Positions 35,295-44,426 of a stretch of DNA of 64,000 bases are shown here, one piece after another; position 1 is the stretch's first letter; every line of letters begins with the position of its first letter. The notes beneath the pieces are model-generated. The model was not told the DNA's origin. It ran no database searches and saw only the letters and a list, made by a program, of their open reading frames with translations. This DNA comes from Maricaulis maris_C (GTDB lineage: Bacteria; Pseudomonadota; Alphaproteobacteria; Caulobacterales; Maricaulaceae). Both the position numbers and the translations under genes were made by a program. The stretch is taken from positions 1-64,000 of the forward strand of contig NZ_JAGDYT010000014.1 of NCBI RefSeq assembly GCF_049116555.1. The letters are read 5' to 3'.

Positions 35295-36368
35295 TCAGGC
35301 GCGAGCGACGCGGCACTCATGCCGGTCAAGATCGGTCTGTTCGGCCAGCTCGAAGCGCGGACCAATCCGGTCTGTCAGAGCCGCACGCCAGGCGATGGCA
35401 TCGCTGCCAAGCCAGGCAAAGACCTCACCCGGTACGGCCAGGCGCAGCTTGCGGGCCCGGTCATGCCGCGCCTCGCCTTCCAGGCGGCGCAAGGCCGCCA
35501 GGGCGGCCGTCTCGACAGTGAGGCGGCCATCGGCCTCCAGCATGATCTCGGACAGGGTGCGACCACGACGCTGGCGGGCCACTTCGCCAATACAGAATTG
35601 CGAGAGCGGGGCCACATCGACCTTGGCCCTGTCACGGCGGAAAGCACCGCGCAGGGTCTGCTCGACCGCCTTGCGATCGGGCTGGCCACGCATGTGCACG
35701 AAATCGATCGCCAGCAGGCCGCCAATCCCGCGCATACGCGCTTGACGGGCCACTTCCTTGGCGGCGGAATTATTGAGCTGAACGGCCAGCTGGGCCGCAT
35801 TGCCCTGGCCCTTGCGGCCATCGGCATCCACGTCGACCGTCGTCATCGCGCGCGTGGTCTCGATATAGAGCGAGCCTCCCCCCGGAATCGCCACACCCGG
35901 CAGGAGGGCGTCATCGAAGGCTGCCGCGAGATCATGATCGGTCTCATCGGCCCAGATGGCCTCGGCATCGCCGAAGACACGCACCAGGCGCTGGGCGATG
36001 ATTTCCGCCGGCTCGAGACAATCGGGAGCATCGCCCGGCTCGACCTCGACGAGACCCAGATTCGGCCCCTTCTCGGCATAGGCTTCGCGAGCCACGCGAA
36101 CTCCGATGGCGGCGCCCTCGTGCAGACCCTTGGGACGCCCGGACTTGCCAAAGGGCAGGAAGCCTTCCTCGCCGATACCCAGATCGACAAAGGCGGCATT
36201 GAGTGCCGGCTCGACGCGCTTTACCCGACCGCGAAAGATCTCGCCTTCAATGGCCCGCTGCCCGGCTTCCGACCAACGTTCGAGATGAAGCTCGACAAGG
36301 CGCCCATTCTCCGCCACGGCGGCGCGGGTTTCGCCGATATTTTCCTCGATCAGGATCTGACGATTCAT
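35295..36368 (-). CDS. rng: Ribonuclease E/G family protein, short form
   Basis: A 357-residue endoribonuclease-like protein. It has an N-terminal S1-type RNA-binding region (GEIFRGRVKRVEPALNAAFVDLG, then GFLPF), the segment AMTTVDVDADG corresponding to the first catalytic Asp region, and GGLLAIDFVHM for the second. It lacks the C-terminal CPxCxG zinc-link of RNase E/G, and at 357 residues is shorter than E. coli RNase G (489). This shorter form is known beside maf and yacG in alphaproteobacteria. The ATG overlaps the maf stop by four bases. Likely acts in rRNA or mRNA processing. Confidence 0.88.
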   Translation of the reverse strand: MNRQILIEENIGETRAAVAENGRLVELHLERWSEAGQRAIEGEIFRGRVKRVEPALNAAFVDLGIGEEGFLPFGKSGRPKGLHEGAAIGVRVAREAYAEKGPNLGLVEVEPGDAPDCLEPAEIIAQRLVRVFGDAEAIWADETDHDLAAAFDDALLPGVAIPGGGSLYIETTRAMTTVDVDADGRKGQGNAAQLAVQLNNSAAKEVARQARMRGIGGLLAIDFVHMRGQPDRKAVEQTLRGAFRRDRAKVDVAPLSQFCIGEVARQRRGRTLSEIMLEADGRLTVETAALAALRRLEGEARHDRARKLRLAVPGEVFAWLGSDAIAWRAALTDRIGPRFELAEQTDLDRHECRVARA

Positions 36369-36991
36369 GACGTCTCTGCCTCGCCCATGCGCGCCGTCGC
36401 TGGATAGCCCAACCCCGTCAGCATATTGGCGGTCTCGTAAAGCGGCAGCCCCACGACACCGGTGAAGGAGCCGATCAGATTGATGACAAAACAGCCGGCC
36501 CGGCCCTGAATGGCATAACCACCCGCCTTCCCCCGCCATTCGCCGGAGGCGAGATAGGCGGCGATTTCCGGCTCGGACAAGCGCTTGAACTTGACCCGAG
36601 TCTCCACGACCCGCGCCGCAAAGCGACCATCCGGGGCACGTGCAGCAATCCCGGTGAAGACCCGGTGATTGCGCCCCGACAGCAGGTCCAGACAGCGTCG
36701 GGCCTCGGCTTCGTCCTCGGTCTTGGGCAGAACCCGCCGACCGACGCCGACCACCGTGTCGGCCGCCAGTACAAAGGCATCCTCGGCGCCGGGATGGGCC
36801 ATGGCTTTTTCCTGCGCAAGGCGCAAGGCGAGAGGCCCGGGCAGCTCGCCGGGTATCTCGTGCTCATCGATATGAGTGGGTTCGACCGCGTCAGGGGTCA
36901 GGCCCGCCCCGCTCAACAAGTCGAAGCGTCGGGGCGAGGCACTGGCCAGGATCAGGCGCGGGCGGGGGTGTGCCCTGTCGGCAAGCGTCAT
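36365..36991 (-). CDS. maf: Maf family nucleoside triphosphate pyrophosphatase
   Basis: A 208-residue house-cleaning pyrophosphatase that hydrolyses non-canonical or excess NTPs. It starts with the phosphate-binding LILASASPRRFDLLSGAG and has FVLAADTVVGVGRRVLPK and GYAIQGRAGCFV as conserved segments. It lies 25 bases after infA and is coupled to rng. Confidence 0.93.
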   Translation of the reverse strand: MTLADRAHPRPRLILASASPRRFDLLSGAGLTPDAVEPTHIDEHEIPGELPGPLALRLAQEKAMAHPGAEDAFVLAADTVVGVGRRVLPKTEDEAEARRCLDLLSGRNHRVFTGIAARAPDGRFAARVVETRVKFKRLSEPEIAAYLASGEWRGKAGGYAIQGRAGCFVINLIGSFTGVVGLPLYETANMLTGLGYPATARMGEAETS

Positions 36992-37016
36992 CGCGTCACC
37001 ACGCCGGCCCTCATGC

Positions 37017-37235
37017 TTACTTGAAGCGATAGGTGATCCGGCCCTTGGTCAGATCATAGGGCGTCATCTCGACCAGCACTTTGTCACCGGCGAGAACGCG
37101 AATACGGTTCTTGCGCATCTTGCCCGCCGTGTGGGCAATGATTTCATGTTCATTCTCGAGTTTGACCCGGAAGGTCGCATTCGGAAGCAGTTCCGTGACT
37201 TCGCCCGGGAACTCCAACAACTCTTCTTTCGCCAT
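37017..37235 (-). CDS. infA: Translation initiation factor IF-1
   Basis: A 72-residue S1-fold protein with all family marks: GEVTELLPNATFRVKLEN, GKMRKNRIRVLAGDKV and the end DLTKGRITYRFK. Essential for initiation at the 30S subunit. It sits between the phosphatase and maf genes, the usual alphaproteobacterial order. A 120-base gap upstream probably holds its own promoter. Confidence 0.98.
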   Translation of the reverse strand: MAKEELLEFPGEVTELLPNATFRVKLENEHEIIAHTAGKMRKNRIRVLAGDKVLVEMTPYDLTKGRITYRFK

Positions 37236-37355
37236 GCGGCTCCTCGTTTCCGGCCCTGTGTGGGCACAAAAATTGGGGTGTAACGTCCGACTCGCCGAGC
37301 GAGCGGCGCACCGGAGCGCGCTGTATACTCCCTCTCACCGGCAAAAGTCGAGACG

Positions 37356-37790
37356 TCAGGCGCTTTTTGGGGTGGGTTCCCACTGCGCAACCTGCGCCGC
37401 GATGGCGTCACGGGTTTCGCGATAGGCCGCAATCTTCATGTCGCGATTGCCGCCGGTCTCGCTGGGATCCGGAATTGGCCAGGCCTGGAACTCCGCCCCG
37501 GTCCGCGCGGCATACTCCTTGGCCATGCGGTCGGCTGCGGTGGACAGCGAGACAATTATGTCGGCCGGCGGTTCTCCGACTCCATTGAGGGCGATAGGTG
37601 AGAAGTCTTCCAGATCGACCTTCTTCTCCAGCATGACCGAGACCATGAAGGGATCGACGAAAGCCGCCGGGATGACACCGCAGGATCGGGCCGTGGCCTC
37701 ATTCCCGAAACGCAGGCGCCAGAGGGCTTCGCCCATGGGCGAGCGGATCGCATTGCGACCACACACGAAGAGCACAGATGGCAGGCTCAT
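37356..37790 (-). CDS. Low-molecular-weight protein-tyrosine phosphatase family protein
   Basis: A 144-residue protein with the P-loop C10-GRNAIR-S17 (C-x5-R) at the N-terminus and the general-acid Asp in WPIPDPSE. Family members dephosphorylate protein tyrosine or reduce arsenate. In this synteny block (UPF0262 and infA as neighbours) the role is undetermined. Its ATG overlaps the UPF0262 stop by four bases. Confidence 0.88.
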   Translation of the reverse strand: MSLPSVLFVCGRNAIRSPMGEALWRLRFGNEATARSCGVIPAAFVDPFMVSVMLEKKVDLEDFSPIALNGVGEPPADIIVSLSTAADRMAKEYAARTGAEFQAWPIPDPSETGGNRDMKIAAYRETRDAIAAQVAQWEPTPKSA

Positions 37791-38269
37791 GACGCGGCCC
37801 GCCGATGCAGGGCGCAGATCAGGGTGAACAGGCGGCGCGCGGTGTCGAAATCGACTTCGATCTTGCCGGTCAGGCGTTCGCGCAGCAGCGTGGAGCCCTC
37901 ATTATGCACGCCACGCCGGGCCATATCGATGGCCTCGATCCGTTCCAGCGGCGCATCGCGAACGGCTTCGTAATAGCTCTCGCAGATCAGGAAATAGTCC
38001 TTGATGATCCGGCGGAGCGGCCCCAGCGCGAAAACGAAGCCGTGCACCGGTGTGTTATTCTCCTGGCGCACATCAAAGACCAGCCGGTCGTGCTCGATCG
38101 CGAGGCGCAATGCAAATGGACCATCGGCGTCGCCGTCGGGCCGAAAGCGATTGCCTTCGAGAAGGTCCGCGATTGCCACACGGCGCTCGTGATCGGCATT
38201 GACGTCACCCGGCCCCATGCTGGCGCCATCCAGGTCGATACTGACAATCCTGTCTCCGGACTGGCTCAT
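37787..38269 (-). CDS. UPF0262 family protein
   Basis: A 160-residue protein that matches the alphaproteobacterial UPF0262 family: NADHERRVAIADLLEGN near the N-terminus, then RIIKDYFLICESYYEAVR and DMARRGVHNEGSTLLRERL. Function unknown. Four-base overlaps on both sides tie it to the DUF2948 and phosphatase genes. Confidence 0.92.
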   Translation of the reverse strand: MSQSGDRIVSIDLDGASMGPGDVNADHERRVAIADLLEGNRFRPDGDADGPFALRLAIEHDRLVFDVRQENNTPVHGFVFALGPLRRIIKDYFLICESYYEAVRDAPLERIEAIDMARRGVHNEGSTLLRERLTGKIEVDFDTARRLFTLICALHRRAAS

Positions 38270-38733
38270 GAATCGGGTGTCTCTCCGTCAGCCGCATCGA
38301 CGTCTGCGTCGAGGGCATGTTCCGGCCGGGCTGATGCCCGCCAGGGGCGAGACAGGTCAACCATGACCACATCCAGGCATTCGACATCAAGGCGCAGCTC
38401 ACCGCCACCGGAAAATGTGCAAATTACCTGTCCGGACGGCATTTCGCCCGTTTCGAAGCGCAGGGAGAGCAGATTGACCACCGCATCCTCGGCACCCTGT
38501 CGGATATTGGCCGAGCGCGCGGCCGTGACCTGACCGATCTGGACACCGCAACGCACCCGCCGGTCACGCCGCCCGGATTCCCAGCAGAAGCGGTTGAAGG
38601 CCATGGTGAAGGCGCGCTCGCGGCGTGAATAGACGAAATCCCCCAACAGGGCCACGGCATCCTGGAGCGCCGTCGAAACCGCCTGCAAGTCCTGCTCGTC
38701 CAGCGCGGTCAGTCGCAAGGGAGAAACCATCAT
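38266..38733 (-). CDS. DUF2948 family protein
   Basis: A 155-residue protein of the alphaproteobacterial DUF2948 family: LRLTALDEQDLQAVSTALQD, DFVYSRRERAFTMAFNRFCWE and an acidic C-terminus. Function unknown. It follows murA by 14 bases. In many relatives hisD lies between this gene and UPF0262; here the two overlap directly. Confidence 0.9.
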   Translation of the reverse strand: MMVSPLRLTALDEQDLQAVSTALQDAVALLGDFVYSRRERAFTMAFNRFCWESGRRDRRVRCGVQIGQVTAARSANIRQGAEDAVVNLLSLRFETGEMPSGQVICTFSGGGELRLDVECLDVVMVDLSRPWRASARPEHALDADVDAADGETPDS

Positions 38734-38747
38734 ATGACGTCCTGTAT

Positions 38748-40019
38748 TCAGTCCCCGTCGGGCAAGCGTTCAATGCGGGCGCCACAGCCTGACAACTTGG
38801 CCTCGAGCCGCTCGAAGCCTCGATCAAGATGATAGACCCGGTTGACCACGGTTTCGCCCTCGGCGGCAAGACCGGCGATAACCAGACTGACCGAGGCGCG
38901 CAGATCCGTTGCCATCACCGGCGCACCGCGCAGGCGGTCGACACCGCGCACAACCGCCTCATTGCCATGCACCGTGATATCGGCACCAAGGCGCGCGAGT
39001 TCGGGGGCATGCATGAACCGGTTTTCGAAAATTGTCTCTCGGATCACCGAAGACCCGTTGGCCAATGCCATCACCGCCATGAATTGCGCCTGGGCGTCGG
39101 TGGGAAAGCCCGGGAAGGGCTGGGTCTCGATATCGACACTGTCCAGACGACTGCCATTGCGGGCCACGCGGACACCATCGGCAACGGCTTCAACCGATAC
39201 GCCGGCCTCGGTCATGGACGACCACAGAGCCTTGTTGTGGGCCAGCACGGCGCCCTCCAGCACCGTGTCGCCGCCCGCCGCGGCGACGGCCAGGGCGTAG
39301 GTCGCGGTCTCGATCCGGTCAGCCACGACCTTGTGGGTCACGCCGGACAGACGGGACTGGCCCTGGATGCGGATAGTCGAGGTCCCCGCCCCTTCAATGG
39401 TGGCGCCCATGGCGCTCAGGCAATCCGCGAGATCGACGATCTCGGGCTCGCGCGCCGCATTTTCGATCACGCTCTCGCCACGCGCCAGGGAGGCGGCCAG
39501 CATGGCATGTTCGGTCGCGCCGACCGAGGCGAACGGCAAATCGATCTCGCCACCGACCAGACCGCCGGACGGGGCCTTGGCCGTGACATAGCCCTCGGCA
39601 ATCTCGATCTCTGCCCCCAGCGCCTTGAGCGCCTTGAGGTGCAGATCCACCGGGCGCGCGCCGATGGCACAGCCGCCGGGCAAGGAGACACGGGCATGGC
39701 CCTCACGGGCAAGCAGCGGCCCGAGTACGTTGAAGCTGGCGCGCATTTTCCGCACCAGGTCATAGGGCGCAAAAGTATCGCTGATCTCGGCAGCGTGCAG
39801 ACGCAGCCGGGCCGGTTCCGAATCGCTGACCTCGACACCCAGTTCGGCCAGCAAATGCCCCAGGAAGCGGCTGTCGGCGAGGCGCGGCATCCGGGTGAGG
39901 ATGAGCGGCTCATCCGTCAGCAATGCGGCGGCCATCAGTTTGAGCGCCGAGTTCTTGGCCCCGCTGATATCGATTCGACCTTCAAGGCGCGCGCCGCCCT
40001 GGATGACAATCCGGTCCAT
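38748..40019 (-). CDS. murA: UDP-N-acetylglucosamine 1-carboxyvinyltransferase
   Basis: A 423-residue enzyme of the first committed step of peptidoglycan synthesis, adding enolpyruvate from PEP to UDP-GlcNAc. It begins with GGARLEGRIDISGAKNSALK, including the conserved Lys-Asn pair. Cys117 in PGGCAIGARPVDLH is the catalytic, fosfomycin-reactive residue, so no intrinsic Cys-to-Asp resistance. Length is typical. Confidence 0.97.
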   Translation of the reverse strand: MDRIVIQGGARLEGRIDISGAKNSALKLMAAALLTDEPLILTRMPRLADSRFLGHLLAELGVEVSDSEPARLRLHAAEISDTFAPYDLVRKMRASFNVLGPLLAREGHARVSLPGGCAIGARPVDLHLKALKALGAEIEIAEGYVTAKAPSGGLVGGEIDLPFASVGATEHAMLAASLARGESVIENAAREPEIVDLADCLSAMGATIEGAGTSTIRIQGQSRLSGVTHKVVADRIETATYALAVAAAGGDTVLEGAVLAHNKALWSSMTEAGVSVEAVADGVRVARNGSRLDSVDIETQPFPGFPTDAQAQFMAVMALANGSSVIRETIFENRFMHAPELARLGADITVHGNEAVVRGVDRLRGAPVMATDLRASVSLVIAGLAAEGETVVNRVYHLDRGFERLEAKLSGCGARIERLPDGD

Positions 40020-40094
40020 GAGAACTCCTTAAAACCCTGATGCGCTTGGCATGACTTGAACAGATCGCCATCCCAGAGCCCGATCCGGGCGGCA

Positions 40095-40316
40095 TTATGA
40101 CGGGTCGGTGGGCTTTTCTGAGGCGGTTTGTGCAGCCGCACTGTCATTTTCCGTCGGCACGTCATCCGGCTTGCGGGCTGCGGCCTTGCGCCGACGCAGA
40201 TTGGCGCGCAGCGCCTCGGCCAGGCGCGCTTCCCGGCTGTTTGGCGCGGCTTGGACGCGTTTCTGACGTGGCGGCTTGGCGGGGGGATCGGTGGGCGTGT
40301 TCATGCAATTGGTCAT
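40095..40316 (-). CDS. Small basic hypothetical protein upstream of murA
   Basis: A 73-residue protein with a basic core SREARLAEALRANLRRRKAAARK and disordered, Pro-rich ends. Similar small basic proteins with an R.LAEALR.NL.RRK core occur next to murA in other alphaproteobacteria. An internal ATG at 40304 is an alternative start; neither has a strong ribosome site. Function unknown. Confidence 0.65.
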   Translation of the reverse strand: MTNCMNTPTDPPAKPPRQKRVQAAPNSREARLAEALRANLRRRKAAARKPDDVPTENDSAAAQTASEKPTDPS

Positions 40317-40408
40317 GTCGAACGCTGCACATCACGTCAAGACACTCTTGGCGTGGCGGCGGGCTTGCGTTATATGCCCGGCTCTCGCTCGCCGAAAGGC
40401 GACCCGGC

Positions 40409-40483
40409 GCCGCTATAGCTCAGGGGTAGAGCGTTCCCTTGGTAAGGGAGAGGTCGAGTGTTCAATTCACTCTAGCGGCACCA
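40409..40483 (+). tRNA. tRNA-Thr (GGT)
   Basis: 75 nt with encoded CCA. The acceptor GCCGCTA pairs with TAGCGGC, and the anticodon stem-loop TTCCC-TTGGTAA-GGGAG gives GGT. The T-arm GAGTG-TTCAATT-CACTC is canonical. Confidence 0.97.
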
Positions 40484-40611
40484 TTCCTCGCACATCATTG
40501 TAGAGCCACCCCTTTGGGGACGAGGCTTGTCGTCACCGTCCTGTCTGGTATTGGCAGTAGGGATGGGCTGCACGGGCGAGATCCTGCGCGGCGGGGAAGA
40601 CGGGGGACACT

Positions 40612-41079
40612 GTGCGACTATTCCGATCGGACTGGATCAGGGCCGGTGGCGCCGTTGCGGTCGCCATGTCCACTGCGACCTATATCATCGGCACTCACTC
40701 GCCTGCCAACGTGGCGCAGAGTGCCGACTCCGTCGTCTACAGCATTCTTCACATGACCGAGCGCATGGCGGACCGGCAGGCTTGCCCACTCGATCTCGGC
40801 CAAGCCCGCGCGCTCATCGAGCAGCAGCACGCCACATCCGGCCTGACGCTCGAATACAGCCCGCTTGCCGATGGCCCCGATGTTCTGCTGCACGCATTCT
40901 CCGCAGAGCACACAATTTCCGATACCGACACACCGGCCCGGTGTTCATGGACAATCGAGATCAGCTATCAGGGCCAGTCCCTGGTCCACCGGGCGGTAAC
41001 TGAGCCCGCAGAGCTACCGGCAAGTCCGGTCGGCTTGTCGGCCGAGACGGGCAGTCTGATCTCGGCACCGAATCGATGA
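40612..41079 (+). CDS. Hypothetical exported or membrane-anchored protein before the iminopeptidase
   Basis: A 155-residue protein starting at a GTG preceded by CGGGGGA. Residues about 10-28 form a hydrophobic signal-anchor; the rest is a soluble domain with two Cys (ACPLDLGQ, ARCSWTIEI) that could pair in the periplasm. It overlaps the iminopeptidase ATG by four bases, so the two are co-translated. I do not recognise a family. Confidence 0.65.
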   Translation: MRLFRSDWIRAGGAVAVAMSTATYIIGTHSPANVAQSADSVVYSILHMTERMADRQACPLDLGQARALIEQQHATSGLTLEYSPLADGPDVLLHAFSAEHTISDTDTPARCSWTIEISYQGQSLVHRAVTEPAELPASPVGLSAETGSLISAPNR

Positions 41080-42098
41080 GCGCCTTCTTTCCAGAGCCGG
41101 TCGTCCGGCGCGAAGGCCGCCTCGCAGTCAGTGACGGGCATGAACTGCATTGGGAGTGCTGCGGCAACCCGCAGGGCTTGCCACTGGTCTTCCTGCACGG
41201 CGGGCCGGGTTCAGGCATTTCGCCCAAATTCCGGCGCATGTTTGACCCTGCCATCTATAATTTGATCCTGTTCGACCAGCGTGGCACCGGACGCTCGACA
41301 CCGCATCTGTCAGTGACCGGCAACACCACGCAGCATCTTGTCGCCGACATCGAGGCCCTGCGAGCCCATCTCGGGCTTGATTGCTGGATGGTGTTCGGTC
41401 CTTCCTGGGGGTCCACCCTCGCCCTCGTTTACGCCCAGACCCATCCCGAGGCTGTCAGCGCACTCGTCGTGGAGGCCGTTTTCGCGGCGCGTCCGGATGA
41501 GCTGAGCTGGTGGCACGGGCCTGACGGTGCGCGGCGCTTTTTTCCGGATGCTTTCGCCGACTTCATCGCGCCGGTCCCCGCCGCGCTGCGAAACGACCAC
41601 ACGGCGATTGCCCATTGGTATCTCGACGCCATGCAGGCCGAGATCGCCGCTGGAATGCCGGACCTGGCCGGGCTGGAACAGCCAGAGACGCCACTGGAAA
41701 CCCTTCGCAACTCAGCCCTTTATCGCTGGACCGAGTATGAGGACCGGATGTCCTATCTCGACAATCCGGCCGAGTCCGTGCGCGCCGGGTTGAGCGTTCG
41801 AGGCCGGAACTTCCTCGCGGCCCATTCACTCATTGAAGCGCATTATTTCAGCCACGCCTGTTTCCTGGAACCAAACGAGATTTTCAACCGGGCGGGTCGT
41901 CTCGCCGAGATCCCGATGGGGATACTCCACTCGCGCTATGACATGATCTGCCCGGCGCGCGTGGCATTTGACCTGGCCGAGGCGTGCCCGCATGCCGATT
42001 TTCGTCTGGTCGCCGTCAACGGGCACGGCATGACCGACGCCACACAGCGTGAACTGAACAATCTGATGGCCGATTTGACGGCCTCACTCACCGCCTAG
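41076..42098 (+). CDS. pip: Proline iminopeptidase
   Basis: A 340-residue S33 alpha/beta hydrolase that removes N-terminal proline from peptides. Marks are FLHGGPGSGISP (oxyanion), FDQRGTGRSTPH, the nucleophile Ser110 in GPSWGS (usually GGSWGS; the Gly to Pro change is unusual), Asp in SRYDMICP and His in NGHGMTDA. Length is somewhat above the usual 310-320. Its stop shares the tetranucleotide CTAG with the stop of the convergent DUF2793 gene. Confidence 0.93.
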   Translation: MSAFFPEPVVRREGRLAVSDGHELHWECCGNPQGLPLVFLHGGPGSGISPKFRRMFDPAIYNLILFDQRGTGRSTPHLSVTGNTTQHLVADIEALRAHLGLDCWMVFGPSWGSTLALVYAQTHPEAVSALVVEAVFAARPDELSWWHGPDGARRFFPDAFADFIAPVPAALRNDHTAIAHWYLDAMQAEIAAGMPDLAGLEQPETPLETLRNSALYRWTEYEDRMSYLDNPAESVRAGLSVRGRNFLAAHSLIEAHYFSHACFLEPNEIFNRAGRLAEIPMGILHSRYDMICPARVAFDLAEACPHADFRLVAVNGHGMTDATQRELNNLMADLTASLTA

Positions 42099-42826
42099 GC
42101 ACTCGGCGCAACCGGGCGCCAGGCGTGAATGGCTATCGCGACGGCTCCACCCGTAAAGTCTCCGCCATTGGCCGTGAGGACGACCGGCGCGTCAGCGTAA
42201 AAGGCTGTCGGGCCGATCACGCCGATATTGCTCGAGCCGGCAGCGACCCCGAGCGAGCCACCGAATTTGCTGAGTTCCCCGGCAATTCCGCAGTCAAAGG
42301 AGAGCGCGCCGGTAATGGATGCGCGGGTGCGGACGGACACAGCGAAAACTACCGATCGGGCCGGAATAACGAGGGTCGATTGCACGCTGTTGCCGGTCAG
42401 GCCCTCAATGACTTCGTCACCCAGCCAGGCCTGCGTCGCAGCGCCTGAATCGCCTTCGGCGAGCACGTGTTGGGGTCGCGCGTGCCGCCAGCGCTGCGCG
42501 CCGGCATCCCAGCGCACATCGCTGGCCTCGTCCCGGACGTGTACACACCAGCGATCCAGGGGGCTGTAGGCATGCCAGCTGCCATCGCGAAATACGGCGA
42601 GATCACCGGCCTCGAATCCGGACCAGCTATCGCCCGACGCGCCGACCGGGATCAACCACGCCGCCCCCTCTCCCGGCTCGGTCGGTTGGGCTGCCAGTAA
42701 CCGGCTTTCCACAACCGTCCGGACCAGCGCATCAAGGCGAAGAAGCGCCTCATTCACTGTGACGTGCTTTTGCGCCTGCGCGGGCTGCACGAGTGGCAGA
42801 TGAAGGGTCGGACTGGTCTGGGACAT
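42095..42826 (-). CDS. DUF2793 domain protein (phage/GTA tail-type)
   Basis: A 243-residue protein. The N-terminal LHLPLVQPAQAQKHVTVNEALLRLDALV and AAWLIPVGASGDSWSGFEAGDLAVF are the DUF2793 domain, found in tail-region proteins of alphaproteobacterial phages and gene transfer agents. The C-terminal part (about 130-243) is a Gly/Ala-rich beta domain that could be receptor-binding. No other tail gene is beside it here, so it looks isolated from its cluster. Confidence 0.85.
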   Translation of the reverse strand: MSQTSPTLHLPLVQPAQAQKHVTVNEALLRLDALVRTVVESRLLAAQPTEPGEGAAWLIPVGASGDSWSGFEAGDLAVFRDGSWHAYSPLDRWCVHVRDEASDVRWDAGAQRWRHARPQHVLAEGDSGAATQAWLGDEVIEGLTGNSVQSTLVIPARSVVFAVSVRTRASITGALSFDCGIAGELSKFGGSLGVAAGSSNIGVIGPTAFYADAPVVLTANGGDFTGGAVAIAIHAWRPVAPSA

Positions 42827-42983
42827 GGGTTATCTCCTCGCTGGCCCGCCAGTCTGTGGCAATATGGAGCCGTGAGGATTGGGCCGTGCACTGTCCACGC
42901 TTCAGGCGGCCACTTGACGCGCGGACCGTGCGCGCTTTTTCTCCGCAGCAGAACGATAACGAGAAGATCGAGGACATTCGGGC

Positions 42984-44426
42984 ATGACCGACTCTATCCG
43001 CAGCCTCGCCGGGGGTTTCCCGTCGCAATCGCCCGACAATTGGGCCGCCCTGGCCGAGAAGGCGCTGCGCGGCGCCGGTTTTGCGGAGACACTCGGCCGC
43101 TCGACGATCGACGGTATCGAGCGCGGTCCGGCCTTCTTCAGCCGCCCTGATGCTGCCCATGCTGTCGACGCAGCCCCGCGCGATCTCTATCTGCCTTGGG
43201 GCATCCGCCAGACGCTTGTCGAGGCTTCGCCCGGGGCCGCCAATGCCGCCGCGCTGGACGATCTCATGGGCGGTGTGTCGGAGCTGGAATTGCGGCTGGA
43301 CCCAACCGGGGCTCACGGGCTCAAGGCCAATGAAATCGACCTGTTGGATACGGCGCTCAAGGGCGTTGATCTCACCCTCGCCCCGATCCATCTGGACAGT
43401 GTCGGCGGTCAGGGTCATCACGCCCATCTGCTTCTCGCACTTCTCGCTCGCCGCCGGATTGATGGTGAAACGGTCAGTGGCGGGCTTGGCCTTCACCCGA
43501 TCGAGCGCGCGGCCCGCCAAGGCGTCGCGTTGGAGGCACAATGCTTCCCCAAGACTGCAGAACTGACCGGGCTGACGCACGCCGCTTTCCCCAATCTGAA
43601 AGTTTTCCGCTGCGAAGCGGCCCACATGTTCGAGGCCGGCGCCAGCGAAACGCAGGAGCTGGCCATCATGGCAGGCTCCGCCGCGACCTATATGCGGGTG
43701 ATGATGGAGACCGGGCTGGACGCCAGTTCAGCCGCTCGCGCCATCGAGGCCCGGCTCGCTGCCGATGCGGATATTCACCTCACCATCGCCAAACTGCGCG
43801 CCGCACGCCGGATCTTTGCCCGGATCGCCGAGAGCTTTGGCGCCACAGGCGAGGCGCGGCGCCTGACCCTGCACGCGACCACCGCCGGACGCATGCTGTC
43901 GGCGAGCGATGCCTGGACCAATCTTGTCCGCAATGCCTGCGCCGGTTTTGCTGCGGCTGCCGGTGGCGCAGACGCGATCACGGTTCGCCCCATGACCGAT
44001 GCGATCGGCCGGCCGACCCGGTTTGCCCGTCGCGTGGCGCGCAATCTTCACATCCTGCTGGCCGAGGAAAGCCATCTCGGCAAGGTCACTGACCCGGCGG
44101 CCGGCTCCTACCTGCATGAGACCCTGGCTGACAGCCTGGCCAATCAGGCCTGGTCGCTATTCCAGGAGATCGAGCGCCGAGGTGGTCTTGTCGAGGCCTT
44201 CGCATCGGGCTGGCTGCAAGGCGAGATCGCCATTTCGCGTGCCGCGCACCTGGCCCGTATCGAGAGCGGCCAGACGCCAATTCTCGGCGTGACACAGTAC
44301 AAGGACCCCGATCCGAGACCCGTGGAGACAGATGGCGTGTGGCCCGAGATCGACGCGCCGGAAGGAGCATTGACCGCGACGCGTTTTGCCGCCGGCTTCG
44401 AGCCCGCGATGGAGGCCGCCCAATGA
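42984..44426 (+). CDS. mutA: Methylmalonyl-CoA mutase, small subunit
   Basis: A 480-residue subunit with the mutase barrel fold (LELRLDPTGAHGLKANEIDLL; NAAALDDLMGGVSELEL; TRFARRVARNLHILLAEESHLGKV) but no C-terminal cobalamin-binding domain, as expected of the non-catalytic partner. It forms a heterodimer with MutB. The last bases overlap the mutB ATG (ATGA). The pair converts (R)-methylmalonyl-CoA to succinyl-CoA. Confidence 0.94.
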   Translation: MTDSIRSLAGGFPSQSPDNWAALAEKALRGAGFAETLGRSTIDGIERGPAFFSRPDAAHAVDAAPRDLYLPWGIRQTLVEASPGAANAAALDDLMGGVSELELRLDPTGAHGLKANEIDLLDTALKGVDLTLAPIHLDSVGGQGHHAHLLLALLARRRIDGETVSGGLGLHPIERAARQGVALEAQCFPKTAELTGLTHAAFPNLKVFRCEAAHMFEAGASETQELAIMAGSAATYMRVMMETGLDASSAARAIEARLAADADIHLTIAKLRAARRIFARIAESFGATGEARRLTLHATTAGRMLSASDAWTNLVRNACAGFAAAAGGADAITVRPMTDAIGRPTRFARRVARNLHILLAEESHLGKVTDPAAGSYLHETLADSLANQAWSLFQEIERRGGLVEAFASGWLQGEIAISRAAHLARIESGQTPILGVTQYKDPDPRPVETDGVWPEIDAPEGALTATRFAAGFEPAMEAAQ

